Source: Roseiarcus sp963775575 (lineage in GTDB: Bacteria > Pseudomonadota > Alphaproteobacteria > Rhizobiales > Beijerinckiaceae). From it: a stretch of 64,000 nt of DNA. The stretch spans positions 1,674,001 to 1,738,000 of the forward strand of contig CAVZJG010000002.1 of NCBI GenBank assembly GCA_963775575.1, given 5' to 3'. The notes under the pieces are model-generated. The model had not been told where the DNA came from, did no database searches, and was given only the letters and a program-made list of their open reading frames with translations. Of this stretch, positions 1 to 8,923 are shown piece after piece; position 1 is the stretch's first letter, and every line of letters starts with the position of its first letter. The position numbers and the translations under genes are program-made.

Positions 1-1077
1 GCGTCCGGCGATGGCGCCGTTGGTCCGGACCAGCGCCAGCATCAGCGTCGTGAGCGCGCAGAGCGCGATCGAAAAGGGGATGTCCTTCCAGAAGACAGTC
101 GACAGAAGCGCGACCGCTGGCGACAGCGGGGTGACGATCGCCGCCGTCCAAACCAATGCGCGGGCGATGCGCCAGGATGAGAGTTCCTGACACAGAAACC
201 CGATTGACGCCGCGAGAGCGATGATCTGCAAGACCATCGACCATCCGATCGACCCGAGCAGCGCGCCGATGCCGCCGACCAGGACGGTGTCGATCACCGG
301 GTGGCCATTCGAAAAGGCGCCGGTGTGTAGCTGATTCCACTGAACAACCGAATCGAGAGACATCTGCGCCGGCCATGTCCCGGCGAGGACGAAGCCGAAG
401 ACGATCAGCGACGGCAGCATGAAGAGCAGGACATCGCGGCCCTGGGCGTTCGTCGAGCCTCCCGGAGGCAGGCGGCGCAACAGCGGGGGGCCGCCGAGGA
501 GCAACGCCGCCAGCGCCGCGGTCCAGACGGCGAGCCAGCGCAGAAAAGCGGAGTTCGGCCTGGCGCTCGCGGCCTTGCCCGGAAAATCGGACAGCGGGAC
601 GGCGAGGGCCGTCGTCGGCTCCGGCGAATAGAGATCATAGTCGCGGGTCTCTCCATTGATCTCGACCCTGACCTTTCCCGACCAACGATGGCGGTCGAAG
701 AGAAACCCGTCCTCGGGCCTCAGGACTCCGTGAAAGGAGATCGTCGCGGGCTGGTTGCGATAAGACACCAACGTTTGGCCCCGCTGCTCCCAGCCGAGCG
801 GCGGGGTGCTCGACGCGACGAAGGCGCTTAGGTCAATGCGGATCGGAAAGCCGGCGATCCAGACCTCGCTTGCAACCGCATCCGCGCTCTTCTCGCCCAG
901 CGCGGTGATGGCGATATCGTAGGTCTCGCCGCTTCGCCAGGGTGAAATCGGCCAGGCGACGACGCCGATGAAGGCCAGAACAAAGGCGGCGGCGAGCGAC
1001 AAGAGCGGTCGTTGTAGCGAAAGCGACGATCCGTGCGGCAATCTGCTCCCCAGGCGACAATTGGCCTTTGACGTCAT
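1..1077 (-). CDS. Multi-pass membrane protein, GT-C glycosyltransferase-like (partial)
   Basis: The frame is open from an ATG at 1077 to the left window edge, giving 359 codons with the C-terminus missing. Seen: a short basic N-terminus, a membrane segment near residues 25-40, a soluble beta-rich stretch of about 120 residues, then several hydrophobic helices. A WNQLHTG...NGHPVIDT stretch follows the second membrane segment. Tryptophan-glutamine followed by an HP motif in an extracytoplasmic loop recalls GT-C type sugar transferases and DUF6020-like proteins, but this is a resemblance only. No clear Shine-Dalgarno sequence precedes the ATG, so the start is uncertain. Membrane location is solid; the catalytic role is a guess. 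Confidence 0.55.
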   Translation of the reverse strand, partial: MTSKANCRLGSRLPHGSSLSLQRPLLSLAAAFVLAFIGVVAWPISPWRSGETYDIAITALGEKSADAVASEVWIAGFPIRIDLSAFVASSTPPLGWEQRGQTLVSYRNQPATISFHGVLRPEDGFLFDRHRWSGKVRVEINGETRDYDLYSPEPTTALAVPLSDFPGKAASARPNSAFLRWLAVWTAALAALLLGGPPLLRRLPPGGSTNAQGRDVLLFMLPSLIVFGFVLAGTWPAQMSLDSVVQWNQLHTGAFSNGHPVIDTVLVGGIGALLGSIGWSMVLQIIALAASIGFLCQELSSWRIARALVWTAAIVTPLSPAVALLSTVFWKDIPFSIALCALTTLMLALVRTNGAIAGR

Positions 1078-1308
1078 TCTTATCGCCACGGCAAGGCGCG
1101 ACGCCACGTCGTCGTTTCGCGTAGCGCGTCCGACCTGGATTGTCCAATACGCCCGCGGCCAAGCAGTAATTCCAAATCGGCCTCCCTCATTGATTTCAGG
1201 CTCCAATCTGCTTTTCGATTTCGGGGGGGGGCGGTTTTGAGGGCAACTACCCGCTGTCATCGGGCCCTGATTGGGCTGTACGCGCGGCGCGGGTTGCCGG
1301 CCGGGAGG

Positions 1309-1495
1309 TCACAGGGCGGTGATTTCGAGGGGGTCTGGAAAGGACCTGCGCCCGCCAGGCGCGCGGTATCGACGGCGGTGCGCACGCCGGCCTCGAAGTC
1401 GGCGGCCCATTTGGCGCGGTAGCCGTTGGCGACCTTGCGCTGAATGACACAGGGGCGTAGCGCGCGCTCGCAAGCGGCGGAGCCAACAAAACTTC
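1309..1495 (-). pseudogene. 3' remnant of a transposase gene
   Basis: Translating the minus strand gives ERALRPCVIQRKVANGYRAK followed by WAADFEAGVRTAVDTARLAG and PFQT, which looks like the C-terminal end of a DDE transposase (IS66-like from memory; family uncertain). After PFQT the frame slips by one base; the shifted frame reads EITAL and a stop at 1309-1311, the ending expected for such a protein. No start, no upstream catalytic part and no terminal repeats are visible, so only the last 60 or so codons survive. It lies between the membrane protein gene and mscL and marks an old, eroded insertion. Confidence 0.55.
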
Positions 1496-1540
1496 GGCTT
1501 TCCGCGGCGCGGCTGGACCTTCGCGCCGCCCGTTCGCGCT

Positions 1541-1954
1541 TCAGCGCTTGGCGAGCGCGTCGCGGATCTGGGTCAGCAGCGCGACTTCCTCGCTCGGCGG
1601 CGGAGGAACGGCGGGCGCGGCGGGCACCGCCCGCTTCATCGTGTTGATCGCCTTGACGACGACGAACAGCGCCGCGGCGACGATGAGGAATTGGATGACG
1701 CTGGTGACGAAGTCGCCGTAGGCGAGCACGCCGCCCTGCTTGCGCGCGTCGACGAGGTTGGTCGCGGTCACCGCGCTGGAAAGGGGGAGAAAATAGTTGG
1801 AGAAATCCGCCTTGCCGAAAATGCCGATGATCGGCATGACGATCCCGTCGACCAGCGAACCGACGAGCTTGTTGAACGCCGCGCCGACGACCACCGCCAC
1901 CGCGAGGTCGATGACGTTGCCCCGCATCGCGAAGTCCCTGAATTCCTTAAGCAT
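1541..1954 (-). CDS. mscL: Large-conductance mechanosensitive channel MscL
   Basis: The 137-residue protein has the family length. It opens a wide pore in the inner membrane when tension rises, releasing solutes on hypo-osmotic shock. Seen: the N-terminal amphipathic start with RGNVIDLAVAVVVGAAF (first transmembrane pore helix, residues 11-27), a periplasmic loop, a second membrane helix around residues 84-104 (FVTSVIQFLIVAAALFVVV) and a C-terminal charged helix ending in ALAKR. GGGAGG lies 5-10 bases before the ATG. It appears to be a single-gene unit; the neighbour gor is on the same strand but about 120 bases away. Confidence 0.95.
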   Translation of the reverse strand: MLKEFRDFAMRGNVIDLAVAVVVGAAFNKLVGSLVDGIVMPIIGIFGKADFSNYFLPLSSAVTATNLVDARKQGGVLAYGDFVTSVIQFLIVAAALFVVVKAINTMKRAVPAAPAVPPPPSEEVALLTQIRDALAKR

Positions 1955-2073
1955 GTCGCCTCCCGAAAAATCGCGCCGCCTCGGCCGCGCCCAAGCGGAA
2001 GCGCGCGGTCCGAACGCGCGGCCACGCTATCTCGGGCGAATGCGGAGATAAAGCCGCAAGCGCCGACGAACCC

Positions 2074-3459
2074 TCATTCGCTCCTACTCGCCCCGCGCTC
2101 GATCCGGGCGGCGCGCGCGCGCATCGTCACCAGCTCCTCGGCCATGGTCGGATGGACCGCCATCGTCGCGTCGAGATCGGCCTTCTTCGCGCCCATCTTG
2201 ATCGCGACGGCGAGCACCTGGATCGTCTCGCTCGCCGCGGCGCCGAGGATATGCGCGCCCACGACCCGGTCGGTCGCCGCGTCGACGACGAGCTTCATCA
2301 GCGAGCGCTCGGCGCTGCCCGAAATCGTCGCCTTCATCGGCCGGAAATTGGTCTTGTAGATGTCGACGACCTCGAAACGCTCGGCCGCCTCGGCCTCGGT
2401 GAGCCCGACCGCGCCGATCTCCGGGGTGGCGAACACCGCGTGGGCGACAAGGTCGTGATCGACGGCGCCCTCAGCCCCGCCGAACAGCCGATCGGCGAGC
2501 GCATGACCGTCGCGGATCGCCACCGGCGTCAAGTTCACGCGGTTGGTCACGTCGCCGACCGCGTGGATCGAGGGTACGCTGGAGGTCGAATGGCGATCGA
2601 CGACGACCGCCCCCGCCGCGTCGAGGGCCACGCCCGCCGTTTCGAGCCTCAGACCCCTCGTGTTCGGCTTGCGCCCGGTCGCCACGAGAACCTGATCGGC
2701 CTCGATCCGATCGCCGTCGGAGAGCGCGACGACGAGGCTCGCGCCGCGCTTTTCGATTCCCGTCGGCAGGCAGCCGAACCGCAGCTCCACGCCGGCGCGC
2801 GTCAGTTCGTCGCGCAGGCCTACGCGCATGTCCTCGTCGAAACGCCTGAGCACGTTGCCGGCGCGCATGACTTCGACGACCGCGGCGCCGAGCCGGGCGA
2901 ACAGGGAGGCGAACTCGACGGCGATATAGCCGCCGCCGACGATCAGCAGCCGGCGCGGAAAGGCGGCGAGGTCGAAGACCTCATTGGAGGAAATGGCGTG
3001 TTCGAGGCCGGCGATCGAGCTCGGCGGCGCCGGCCTCGCGCCGGTCGCGACCAGAATATGCCGCGCGCTCGTCGTTCGTCCGCCGGCGAGCCGAACCCGG
3101 TGGGCGTCGACCACTTCGGCGCGCTGTTCGATCAGTTCGACGCCCGCGCCCGCGAGGCCGGCGCGATAGACCGCAGAGAGGCGCGAGACCTCGCGCTCCT
3201 TGGCCGCGACCAGCGTCGGCCAATCGAAGCGCGCCGGCGCGACGCTCCAGCCGAATCCTTCGGCGTCCGCGAAATCGTCGGCGAAGCGGCTGGCGTAGAC
3301 CAGCAGCTTCTTGGGCACGCAGCCGCGGATGACGCAGGTTCCGCCGACGCGGAATTCCTCCGCGACGGCGACTTTCGCGCCGTGTCCGGCCGCGACTCGC
3401 GCCGCGCGAACCCCGCCCGATCCGGCGCCAATGACAAAAAGGTCGACATCGAACGCCAT
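2074..3459 (-). CDS. gor: Glutathione reductase
   Basis: The 461-residue protein belongs to the class I pyridine nucleotide-disulfide oxidoreductases and would reduce glutathione disulfide with NADPH in the cytosol. Seen: the FAD-binding GAGSGG at residues 11-16, the redox-active pair Cys42/Cys47 in GGTCVIRGCVPKK (the VIRG spacing is the one found in glutathione reductases), the second nucleotide-binding GGGYIAVEFA around residue 175, the FAD motif HAVGDV, and the C-terminal catalytic HPTMAEE. The typical alphaproteobacterial length and ending support gor over dihydrolipoamide or mercuric reductase. Intact. Confidence 0.93.
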   Translation of the reverse strand: MAFDVDLFVIGAGSGGVRAARVAAGHGAKVAVAEEFRVGGTCVIRGCVPKKLLVYASRFADDFADAEGFGWSVAPARFDWPTLVAAKEREVSRLSAVYRAGLAGAGVELIEQRAEVVDAHRVRLAGGRTTSARHILVATGARPAPPSSIAGLEHAISSNEVFDLAAFPRRLLIVGGGYIAVEFASLFARLGAAVVEVMRAGNVLRRFDEDMRVGLRDELTRAGVELRFGCLPTGIEKRGASLVVALSDGDRIEADQVLVATGRKPNTRGLRLETAGVALDAAGAVVVDRHSTSSVPSIHAVGDVTNRVNLTPVAIRDGHALADRLFGGAEGAVDHDLVAHAVFATPEIGAVGLTEAEAAERFEVVDIYKTNFRPMKATISGSAERSLMKLVVDAATDRVVGAHILGAAASETIQVLAVAIKMGAKKADLDATMAVHPTMAEELVTMRARAARIERGASRSE

Positions 3460-3727
3460 GGCGCGAACCCTTCTTCGCTTCTCGCGCCGCTCCTGTTCGC
3501 TCGCGCCGGCGGCGCGCGGAAGAGCGGCGATATTCCTTCCCCCTTGGGGCTACGGCATGCAAGCGTCTAACGCCAGCCAGCGGCCACATCGGCTGGACGC
3601 CGTCAAGTCCAGGCGCATGCGCAGCGTTCGTCCGCCGCCTTGCGTCCGCTTCGCCGGGAATCCGCGTCGGCGGCCGCGAGCGCTGGCCAAGCCCGGATCG
3701 ACGACCCTGCGAGCGTCGGCGCGGCGC
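3460..3727. other. Intergenic region between gor and the HAD gene
   Basis: This divergent spacer of about 300 bases shows no credible coding frame; the long overlapping frames are GC-driven shadows. Its right end carries the promoter candidate listed next. I see no hairpin terminator or repeat in it. Confidence 0.4.
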
Positions 3728-3756
3728 TTGACACGCCGGCGCCGGAAACCTAGCCC
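3728..3756 (+). promoter_or_regulatory. Candidate sigma-70 promoter for the HAD-ribF unit
   Basis: TTGACA at 3728-3733 is a perfect -35 box, followed 17 bases later by TAGCCC, a poor -10 box. The ATG of the next gene is at 3766, so a transcript starting about 7 bases after the -10 box would have almost no leader and no room for a Shine-Dalgarno sequence. The -35 is convincing; the -10 is weak. Confidence 0.4.
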
Positions 3757-3765
3757 CTTGCGCGC

Positions 3766-4665
3766 ATGACGTCGCTTCCCCCCGCCTCGCGCGTACCGCT
3801 GATCGACGGCCTGAGCGCCATCGCCGACCGCTACGACGCGGTCCTCTGCGACATCTGGGGCGTGCTGCACAATGGCCGGCAGGCTTTTCCGCCGGCATGC
3901 GAGGCGCTGGCCGCGTTCCGCCGGCGCGGCGGCGCGGTGGTGCTGATCTCCAACGCGCCGCGGCCCAACGCTTCGATTCGTCCGCAAGTGCTCGGCCTCG
4001 GCGTCTCGCCCGACGTCTTCGACGCGATCGTCACCTCGGGAGACGTGACCATCGGCCTGATCGCCGAACGCGGCGCGGCGCCCGTCCATCACATCGGGCC
4101 GAAGCGCGATCTCGCGCTGATCGAGGCGGCCGTTCAGGCCGGCGCGCGGCCGGTCATGGTCGGGCTCGAACAGGCGAGCTATGTCCTGTGCACCGGCCTG
4201 TTCGACGACCGAGTCGAGACGCCCGACGACTACGCCGAACGTCTGAGCGCGATGGCGGCGCGGCGGCTGACGCTCATCTGCGCCAATCCGGATCTGGTCG
4301 TTCATCGCGGCGCCGACCTTATCTACTGCGCCGGCGCGTTGGCGCAGGCCTACGAGGCGCTCGGCGGCGAGACGATCTACGCGGGCAAGCCGCACGCGCC
4401 GATCTACCACGCGGCGCTCGCGGCGGCGGAGGCGGCGCGAAAGGCGCCGCTGGAGCGCTCGCGCGTTCTGGCGATCGGCGACGCCATGCGCACCAACATC
4501 GCCGGCGCGGCGGGCCAAGGGCTCGACGCGCTGTTCGTCGCCGCCGGCATTCATCGCGACGCCCTGCACGGTTCGGGCGCCGCCGCGGCGGAAGAAAAGC
4601 TGCAAAGCCTATTCCGGCGCGAGAAACTGCGGCCGGTCGCCGCCATGCGGGAGCTGGCGCCGTGA
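3766..4665 (+). CDS. HAD-superfamily subfamily IIA phosphatase (TIGR01459 type)
   Basis: The 299-residue protein has the HAD motif I as DIWGVLHNG (residues 29-37; first Asp nucleophile), motif II within VVLISNAPRP, and motif III/IV in AIGDAMRTNIAGA near residue 240. The C2-type cap between motifs II and III places it with the IIA phosphatases, such as the 4-nitrophenylphosphatase/NagD relatives. The TIGR01459 group is conserved in alphaproteobacteria directly before ribF, as here. The physiological substrate is not known. The gene begins about 10 bases after a possible promoter and lacks a visible ribosome-binding site, which suggests a near-leaderless message. Confidence 0.85.
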   Translation: MTSLPPASRVPLIDGLSAIADRYDAVLCDIWGVLHNGRQAFPPACEALAAFRRRGGAVVLISNAPRPNASIRPQVLGLGVSPDVFDAIVTSGDVTIGLIAERGAAPVHHIGPKRDLALIEAAVQAGARPVMVGLEQASYVLCTGLFDDRVETPDDYAERLSAMAARRLTLICANPDLVVHRGADLIYCAGALAQAYEALGGETIYAGKPHAPIYHAALAAAEAARKAPLERSRVLAIGDAMRTNIAGAAGQGLDALFVAAGIHRDALHGSGAAAAEEKLQSLFRREKLRPVAAMRELAP

Positions 4666-4762
4666 CGGCGCGATTGCGCGCTTCTCCGTCGCCGCGCCTT
4701 GACCCTCGCGCGGCGTCAAGGCAGTTTCCGCCGCGCGCTTCGCGCGTCGTCGACGAGAGGGC

Positions 4763-5851
4763 ATGCCGGCTTCCGATGAAAATCCTGCTTACTCAAAGGA
4801 CCCTGAGCGAGGTTGGGTCGGCTCGCCGAGCCGTCCCGATTCGGGCGCGGACCGGCTGTTGACACAGGCTCGGCGCCGTTCCGCCTTCGCGCTGGCGATC
4901 GACCCGACGCGTCCGCCGCGCGGACTCGAACGAGCGGTCTACGCGATCGGCAATTTCGACGGCGTGCACCGCGGCCACGGCGCGGTGCTGGCGCGCGCCA
5001 ACGCGCTCGCCGCGGCGCGCGGCGCGCCGAGCGCGGCGCTGACGTTCGAGCCGCACCCGGCCGACTATTTCGCCGGTCGCCCGGTGATCTTCCGGCTGAC
5101 GCCCTTCGCGGTCAAAGCGCGCGCTCTGCAATCGCTCGGGCTCGACGGCGCCGTGGTCCTTTCGTTCGACGCGGCTCTGGCCGGATTGACGGCGCAGGAA
5201 TTCGTCGAACAGGTTCTGGTCGAGCGCCTCGCGATCGGCGGAGCGGTCGTCGGCTGGGACTTTCATTTCGGCAAGGCGCGTTCGGGCTCGTCCGATTTTC
5301 TCGCCCGGGCGGGGGCGCGCTTCGGGTTTCAGGTCGAGATCGTCGACAAGGTCGAGACGCGCGAGGCCGGTCGCGCCGAGGCTGTTTCGTCCTCGGCGAT
5401 TCGCCGCGCGCTCGAACAAGGCGACATCGAGGCCGCCGCGCGCGGCCTCGGGCGCGACTACGCGGTCGCCGGCGTCGTCGCCCCGGGGCGGAAGCTGGGC
5501 CGCGCGCTCGGCGTCCCCACCGCCAATATCGCGCTTGAGGCGACCAATCGCCTCGCCTTCGGCGTCTACGCCGTGCGCGCGCGCGCAGCCGGCCGCGGGT
5601 ACGACGGCGTCGCCAGCTTCGGCGTGCGTCCGACCGTCGACCCCGGCGCGCCGCTGCTGGAGACCCATTTGTTCGATTTTGACGGCGACCTCTACGGCCA
5701 GGAAATCGAAGTGGAGTTCGTCGCGCGCATCCGCGAAGAGCGCCAATTCGGCTCGCTCGACGCGTTGAAGGCGGAAATGGCGCGCGACATCGAGCGCGCG
5801 CGGGCCGCTCTCGCCGCCCGCCCATTTGGCGATTCGCGTCAAATCCTCTAA
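4763..5851 (+). CDS. ribF: Bifunctional riboflavin kinase/FAD synthetase
   Basis: RibF phosphorylates riboflavin to FMN and adenylylates FMN to FAD. Seen: the N-terminal nucleotidyltransferase core starting at YAIGNFDGVHRGH (the HxGH-type site), TFEPHP, the GWDFHFGK motif, the linker SSSAIRRAL and the C-terminal kinase domain with GRKLGRALGVPTANI and the ETHLFDFDGDLYG ending. The 362-residue frame carries about 50 residues before the usual start that do not resemble the family. GAGAGG lies only 2 bases before the ATG, so a later TTG (4859) is possible; no good alternative is visible. Between the HAD gene and ileS, the usual alphaproteobacterial order. Confidence 0.9.
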   Translation: MPASDENPAYSKDPERGWVGSPSRPDSGADRLLTQARRRSAFALAIDPTRPPRGLERAVYAIGNFDGVHRGHGAVLARANALAAARGAPSAALTFEPHPADYFAGRPVIFRLTPFAVKARALQSLGLDGAVVLSFDAALAGLTAQEFVEQVLVERLAIGGAVVGWDFHFGKARSGSSDFLARAGARFGFQVEIVDKVETREAGRAEAVSSSAIRRALEQGDIEAAARGLGRDYAVAGVVAPGRKLGRALGVPTANIALEATNRLAFGVYAVRARAAGRGYDGVASFGVRPTVDPGAPLLETHLFDFDGDLYGQEIEVEFVARIREERQFGSLDALKAEMARDIERARAALAARPFGDSRQIL

Positions 5852-5908
5852 TCGGATCGCCGCCGGGCGCTTCAAGACTCGGCGATTCCCATTTCCGGCA
5901 CAAGGCTC

Positions 5909-8900
5909 ATGACCGACGCGCTCGCCCAGGCTCCCGACTATTCGCAGACCCTGTATCTGCCGAAGACCGACTTTCCCATGCGCGCCGGGCTGCCGCAAAA
6001 GGAGCCGGAGATTCTCGCCCGCTGGACGCGCGAGGGGCTCTACGCGGCGCTGCGCGCAAGCGCCAAGGGGCGGCCGAAATTCGTGCTGCACGACGGCCCG
6101 CCCTACGCCAACGGCAACATCCACATCGGCCACGCGCTCAACAAGATCCTCAAGGATCTGGTCGTCCGCTCGGAGCAGATGGCGGGCAAGGACTCCAACT
6201 ACGTGCCCGGCTGGGACTGCCACGGCCTGCCGATCGAGTGGAAGGTCGAGGAGGAGAACTACCGCCGCAAGGGCAAGACCAAGCCCGACTTCAGCGACGC
6301 CAAGGCGATGGTCGCCTTCCGCCGCGAATGCCGCGCGACCGCCGACCACTGGGTTTCGGTGCAACGCGAGGAGTTCAAGCGGCTCGGCGTCATCGGCGAC
6401 TGGGACCATCCCTATTTGACGATGACCTATCCCGCCGAAGCGCAGATCGCCCGCGAGATCTTCAAGTTCGCCGCCAACGGCCTGCTCTACCGCGGCTCCA
6501 AGCCGGTGATGTGGAGCGTAGTCGAAAAGACCGCGCTCGCCGAGGCGGAGGTCGAATATGAGGACCACGTCAGCGACACGGTGTACGTGGCGTTTCCGCT
6601 TAAGACGGTTGGCGGGCACGTCGATCTAGACCCAAAATTTGACAAGGCTTCGCACGAGCTCGGAAACGTAACCAATCCCGCCAGAATATTGATTTGGACG
6701 ACAACGCCATGGACAATCCCCGGCAATCGCGCTGTCAGTTATTCGCCGAAAATTGCATACGAGCTGTTCAGAATCGCCGCTTCGCCACCAGGAAACTGGG
6801 CAAAGGTGGGCGACAAATTCATCGTTGCAAAGGCACTCGCGGCGGAGGTCTTTAGGGCGGCAAAGGTCGACAGCTACGAGTCGATCATGCCGATCAGCGA
6901 CCATTTCTTGGGGGGCTCGACACTTTCACATCCGCTCGCCAAGAATTTGCCTGGTTACGACTTCCCCGTTCCCCTCCTCGCGGGCGACCACGTCACCGAG
7001 GATACCGGCACAGGCTTCGTCCACACCGCGCCCGGCCACGGCCGCGAGGACTTCGAACTGTGGATGGCGAGCGGGCGGCTGCTCGCCGAGCGCCGCATCG
7101 ATTCGCGCATTCCCTACACCGTCGACGAGAACGGCGCCTTCACCGACGAAGCGCCCGGCTTCGCCGGCAAGCGCGTCCTCACCGACAAGGGCGAGCCGGG
7201 CGACGCCAACAAGGCGGTCGTCGACGCGCTGATCGCGGCCGGCGCGCTGATCGCGCGCGGCAAGCTCAAGCATCAATATCCGCATTCGTGGCGGTCGAAG
7301 AAGCCGATCATCTTCCGCAACACGCCGCAATGGTTCATCGCCATGGACAAGCCGATTGCGGGCGGCGCTACGTTGCGCGACACCGCGCTGAAAGCGATCG
7401 GCGAGACCCGCTGGGTGCCCGCCGCGGGCGAGAACCGCATCCGCGGCATGGTCGGCGCCAAGCCCGACTGGGTGATGAGCCGCCAGCGCGCCTGGGGCGT
7501 GCCGATCGCGGTGTTCGTCAAGAAGGGCGGCCACGAAATCCTGATCGACGATCGCGTCAACGCGCGCATCGCCGCGGCGTTCGAAAAGGAAGGCGCCGAC
7601 GCGTGGTACGAGGCGGGCGCGGCGCGGCGCTTCCTCGCGCCCGAATACGATCCGGCCGATTACGAAAAGATCGACGACATCCTCGACGTCTGGTTCGATT
7701 CCGGCTCGACCCATTCCTACGTGCTCGAGGACCCCGTCCACTTCCCCGGCCTGGCCGGGATCAAGCGCCGGCGGGACGGCGGCGACGACGAGGTGATGTA
7801 CCTCGAAGGCTCGGACCAGCACCGCGGCTGGTTCCAGTCCTCACTGTTGGAAAGCTGCGGCACCCGCAGCCGCGCGCCCTTCGACGTCGTGCTGACGCAC
7901 GGCTTCACGCTCGACGAAAAGGGCCGCAAGATGTCGAAATCGCTCGGCAACCAGACCTTCCCGCAGGACATCATCAAGGCCTCGGGGGCCGACATCCTCA
8001 GGCTGTGGGCGGCGAGCGTCGACTATTCCGACGACCAGCGCATCGGGCCGGAGATCCTGAAGACCGTCGGCGACACCTACCGCAAATTGCGCAACACCAT
8101 TCGCTGGATGCTCGGCACGCTGGCGCATTACGCGCCCGGCGACGCGGTCGGATTTTCCACCATGGGCGAATTGGAGCGGCTGATGCTGCATCGCCTCGCC
8201 GAACTCGACGGGAAAGTGCGCGACGCCTACGCCGATTTCGACTACGCCCGCGTCGTCGCCGCGCTGTCGGCGTTCATGAACGCCGATCTCTCGGCGTTCT
8301 ATTTCGACATCCGCAAGGACGCGCTCTATTGCGAGGCGCCGTCGAGCGTCAAACGGCGCGGCGCGCTGGAGGCGATCGACCATATCTTCCGCGCCGTGAC
8401 GCTGTGGCTGGCGCCGATCCTCGTCTTCACGGCGGAGGAAGCCTGGGCCGCGCGCGGCGCCGAGGCGCGATCCGTGCACCTCGAGCAATTTCCGCGCATT
8501 CCCGCCGAATGGCGCGACGACGAGCTCGCGGCGAAGTGGGAGACGATCCGCCGCATCCGATTCGTCGTCACCGGGGCGATCGAGATCGCGCGCGCCGACA
8601 AGCGCATCGGCTCCTCGCTGGAGGCGAGCCCGCGCGTCTACGTCAGCGACTCGGGCCTGCTCGCCGCCCTCGAAGGCGTCGATTTCGCCGAGGTCTGCAT
8701 CACCTCGGACATCGCGATCGAGCGCCGAGCGAACGCGCCCGAAAGCGCGTTTCGCCTCGCCGATGCGCCCGGCGTCGCCGTCGTGGTGGAGCGCGCCAAG
8801 GGCGTCAAGTGCGCGCGCTCCTGGCGCTATTTCGACCCCGCGACGGCCGACCCGGAGTTTCCCGACGTCTCCCCGCGCGACGCGGCGGCGCTGCGCGAAT

Positions 8901-8923
8901 TGAACGCGGCGCGGCGGCCTTGA
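5909..8923 (+). CDS. ileS: Isoleucyl-tRNA synthetase
   Basis: This 1004-residue class I synthetase charges tRNA-Ile in the cytosol. Seen: the HIGH signature in NGNIHIGHALNK (His72-His75), the editing-domain threonine-rich WTTTPWTIPGN near residues 255-265, TGFVHTAPGHG, the WGVPIAVF segment, the C-terminal part of the catalytic domain DQHRGWFQSS, and KMSKS at residues 674-678. The anticodon-binding domain follows, and the zinc-ribbon end of some bacterial enzymes is absent, as usual in this group. Odd: codons about 231-350 (6600-6960) have much lower GC and use AGA, ATA, CTA and TTG, unlike the rest. The frame stays open and motifs are intact, suggesting a recombinant segment. The stop overlaps lspA by one base. 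Confidence 0.97.
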   Translation: MTDALAQAPDYSQTLYLPKTDFPMRAGLPQKEPEILARWTREGLYAALRASAKGRPKFVLHDGPPYANGNIHIGHALNKILKDLVVRSEQMAGKDSNYVPGWDCHGLPIEWKVEEENYRRKGKTKPDFSDAKAMVAFRRECRATADHWVSVQREEFKRLGVIGDWDHPYLTMTYPAEAQIAREIFKFAANGLLYRGSKPVMWSVVEKTALAEAEVEYEDHVSDTVYVAFPLKTVGGHVDLDPKFDKASHELGNVTNPARILIWTTTPWTIPGNRAVSYSPKIAYELFRIAASPPGNWAKVGDKFIVAKALAAEVFRAAKVDSYESIMPISDHFLGGSTLSHPLAKNLPGYDFPVPLLAGDHVTEDTGTGFVHTAPGHGREDFELWMASGRLLAERRIDSRIPYTVDENGAFTDEAPGFAGKRVLTDKGEPGDANKAVVDALIAAGALIARGKLKHQYPHSWRSKKPIIFRNTPQWFIAMDKPIAGGATLRDTALKAIGETRWVPAAGENRIRGMVGAKPDWVMSRQRAWGVPIAVFVKKGGHEILIDDRVNARIAAAFEKEGADAWYEAGAARRFLAPEYDPADYEKIDDILDVWFDSGSTHSYVLEDPVHFPGLAGIKRRRDGGDDEVMYLEGSDQHRGWFQSSLLESCGTRSRAPFDVVLTHGFTLDEKGRKMSKSLGNQTFPQDIIKASGADILRLWAASVDYSDDQRIGPEILKTVGDTYRKLRNTIRWMLGTLAHYAPGDAVGFSTMGELERLMLHRLAELDGKVRDAYADFDYARVVAALSAFMNADLSAFYFDIRKDALYCEAPSSVKRRGALEAIDHIFRAVTLWLAPILVFTAEEAWAARGAEARSVHLEQFPRIPAEWRDDELAAKWETIRRIRFVVTGAIEIARADKRIGSSLEASPRVYVSDSGLLAALEGVDFAEVCITSDIAIERRANAPESAFRLADAPGVAVVVERAKGVKCARSWRYFDPATADPEFPDVSPRDAAALRELNAARRP

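Noticed and set aside
3550..4605. A 351-codon minus-strand frame opposite the HAD gene.
   Set aside because: Composition is that of an antisense GC shadow and the plus strand has clear HAD motifs.
4859..4888. TTGACA inside the 5' part of ribF as a promoter.
   Set aside because: No acceptable -10 box lies 16-18 bases downstream; it may only be chance within coding sequence.
7060..8922. A long plus-strand frame continuous with lspA through ileS.
   Set aside because: It is Arg-rich shadow of ileS; lspA similarity begins exactly at the TGATG overlap.
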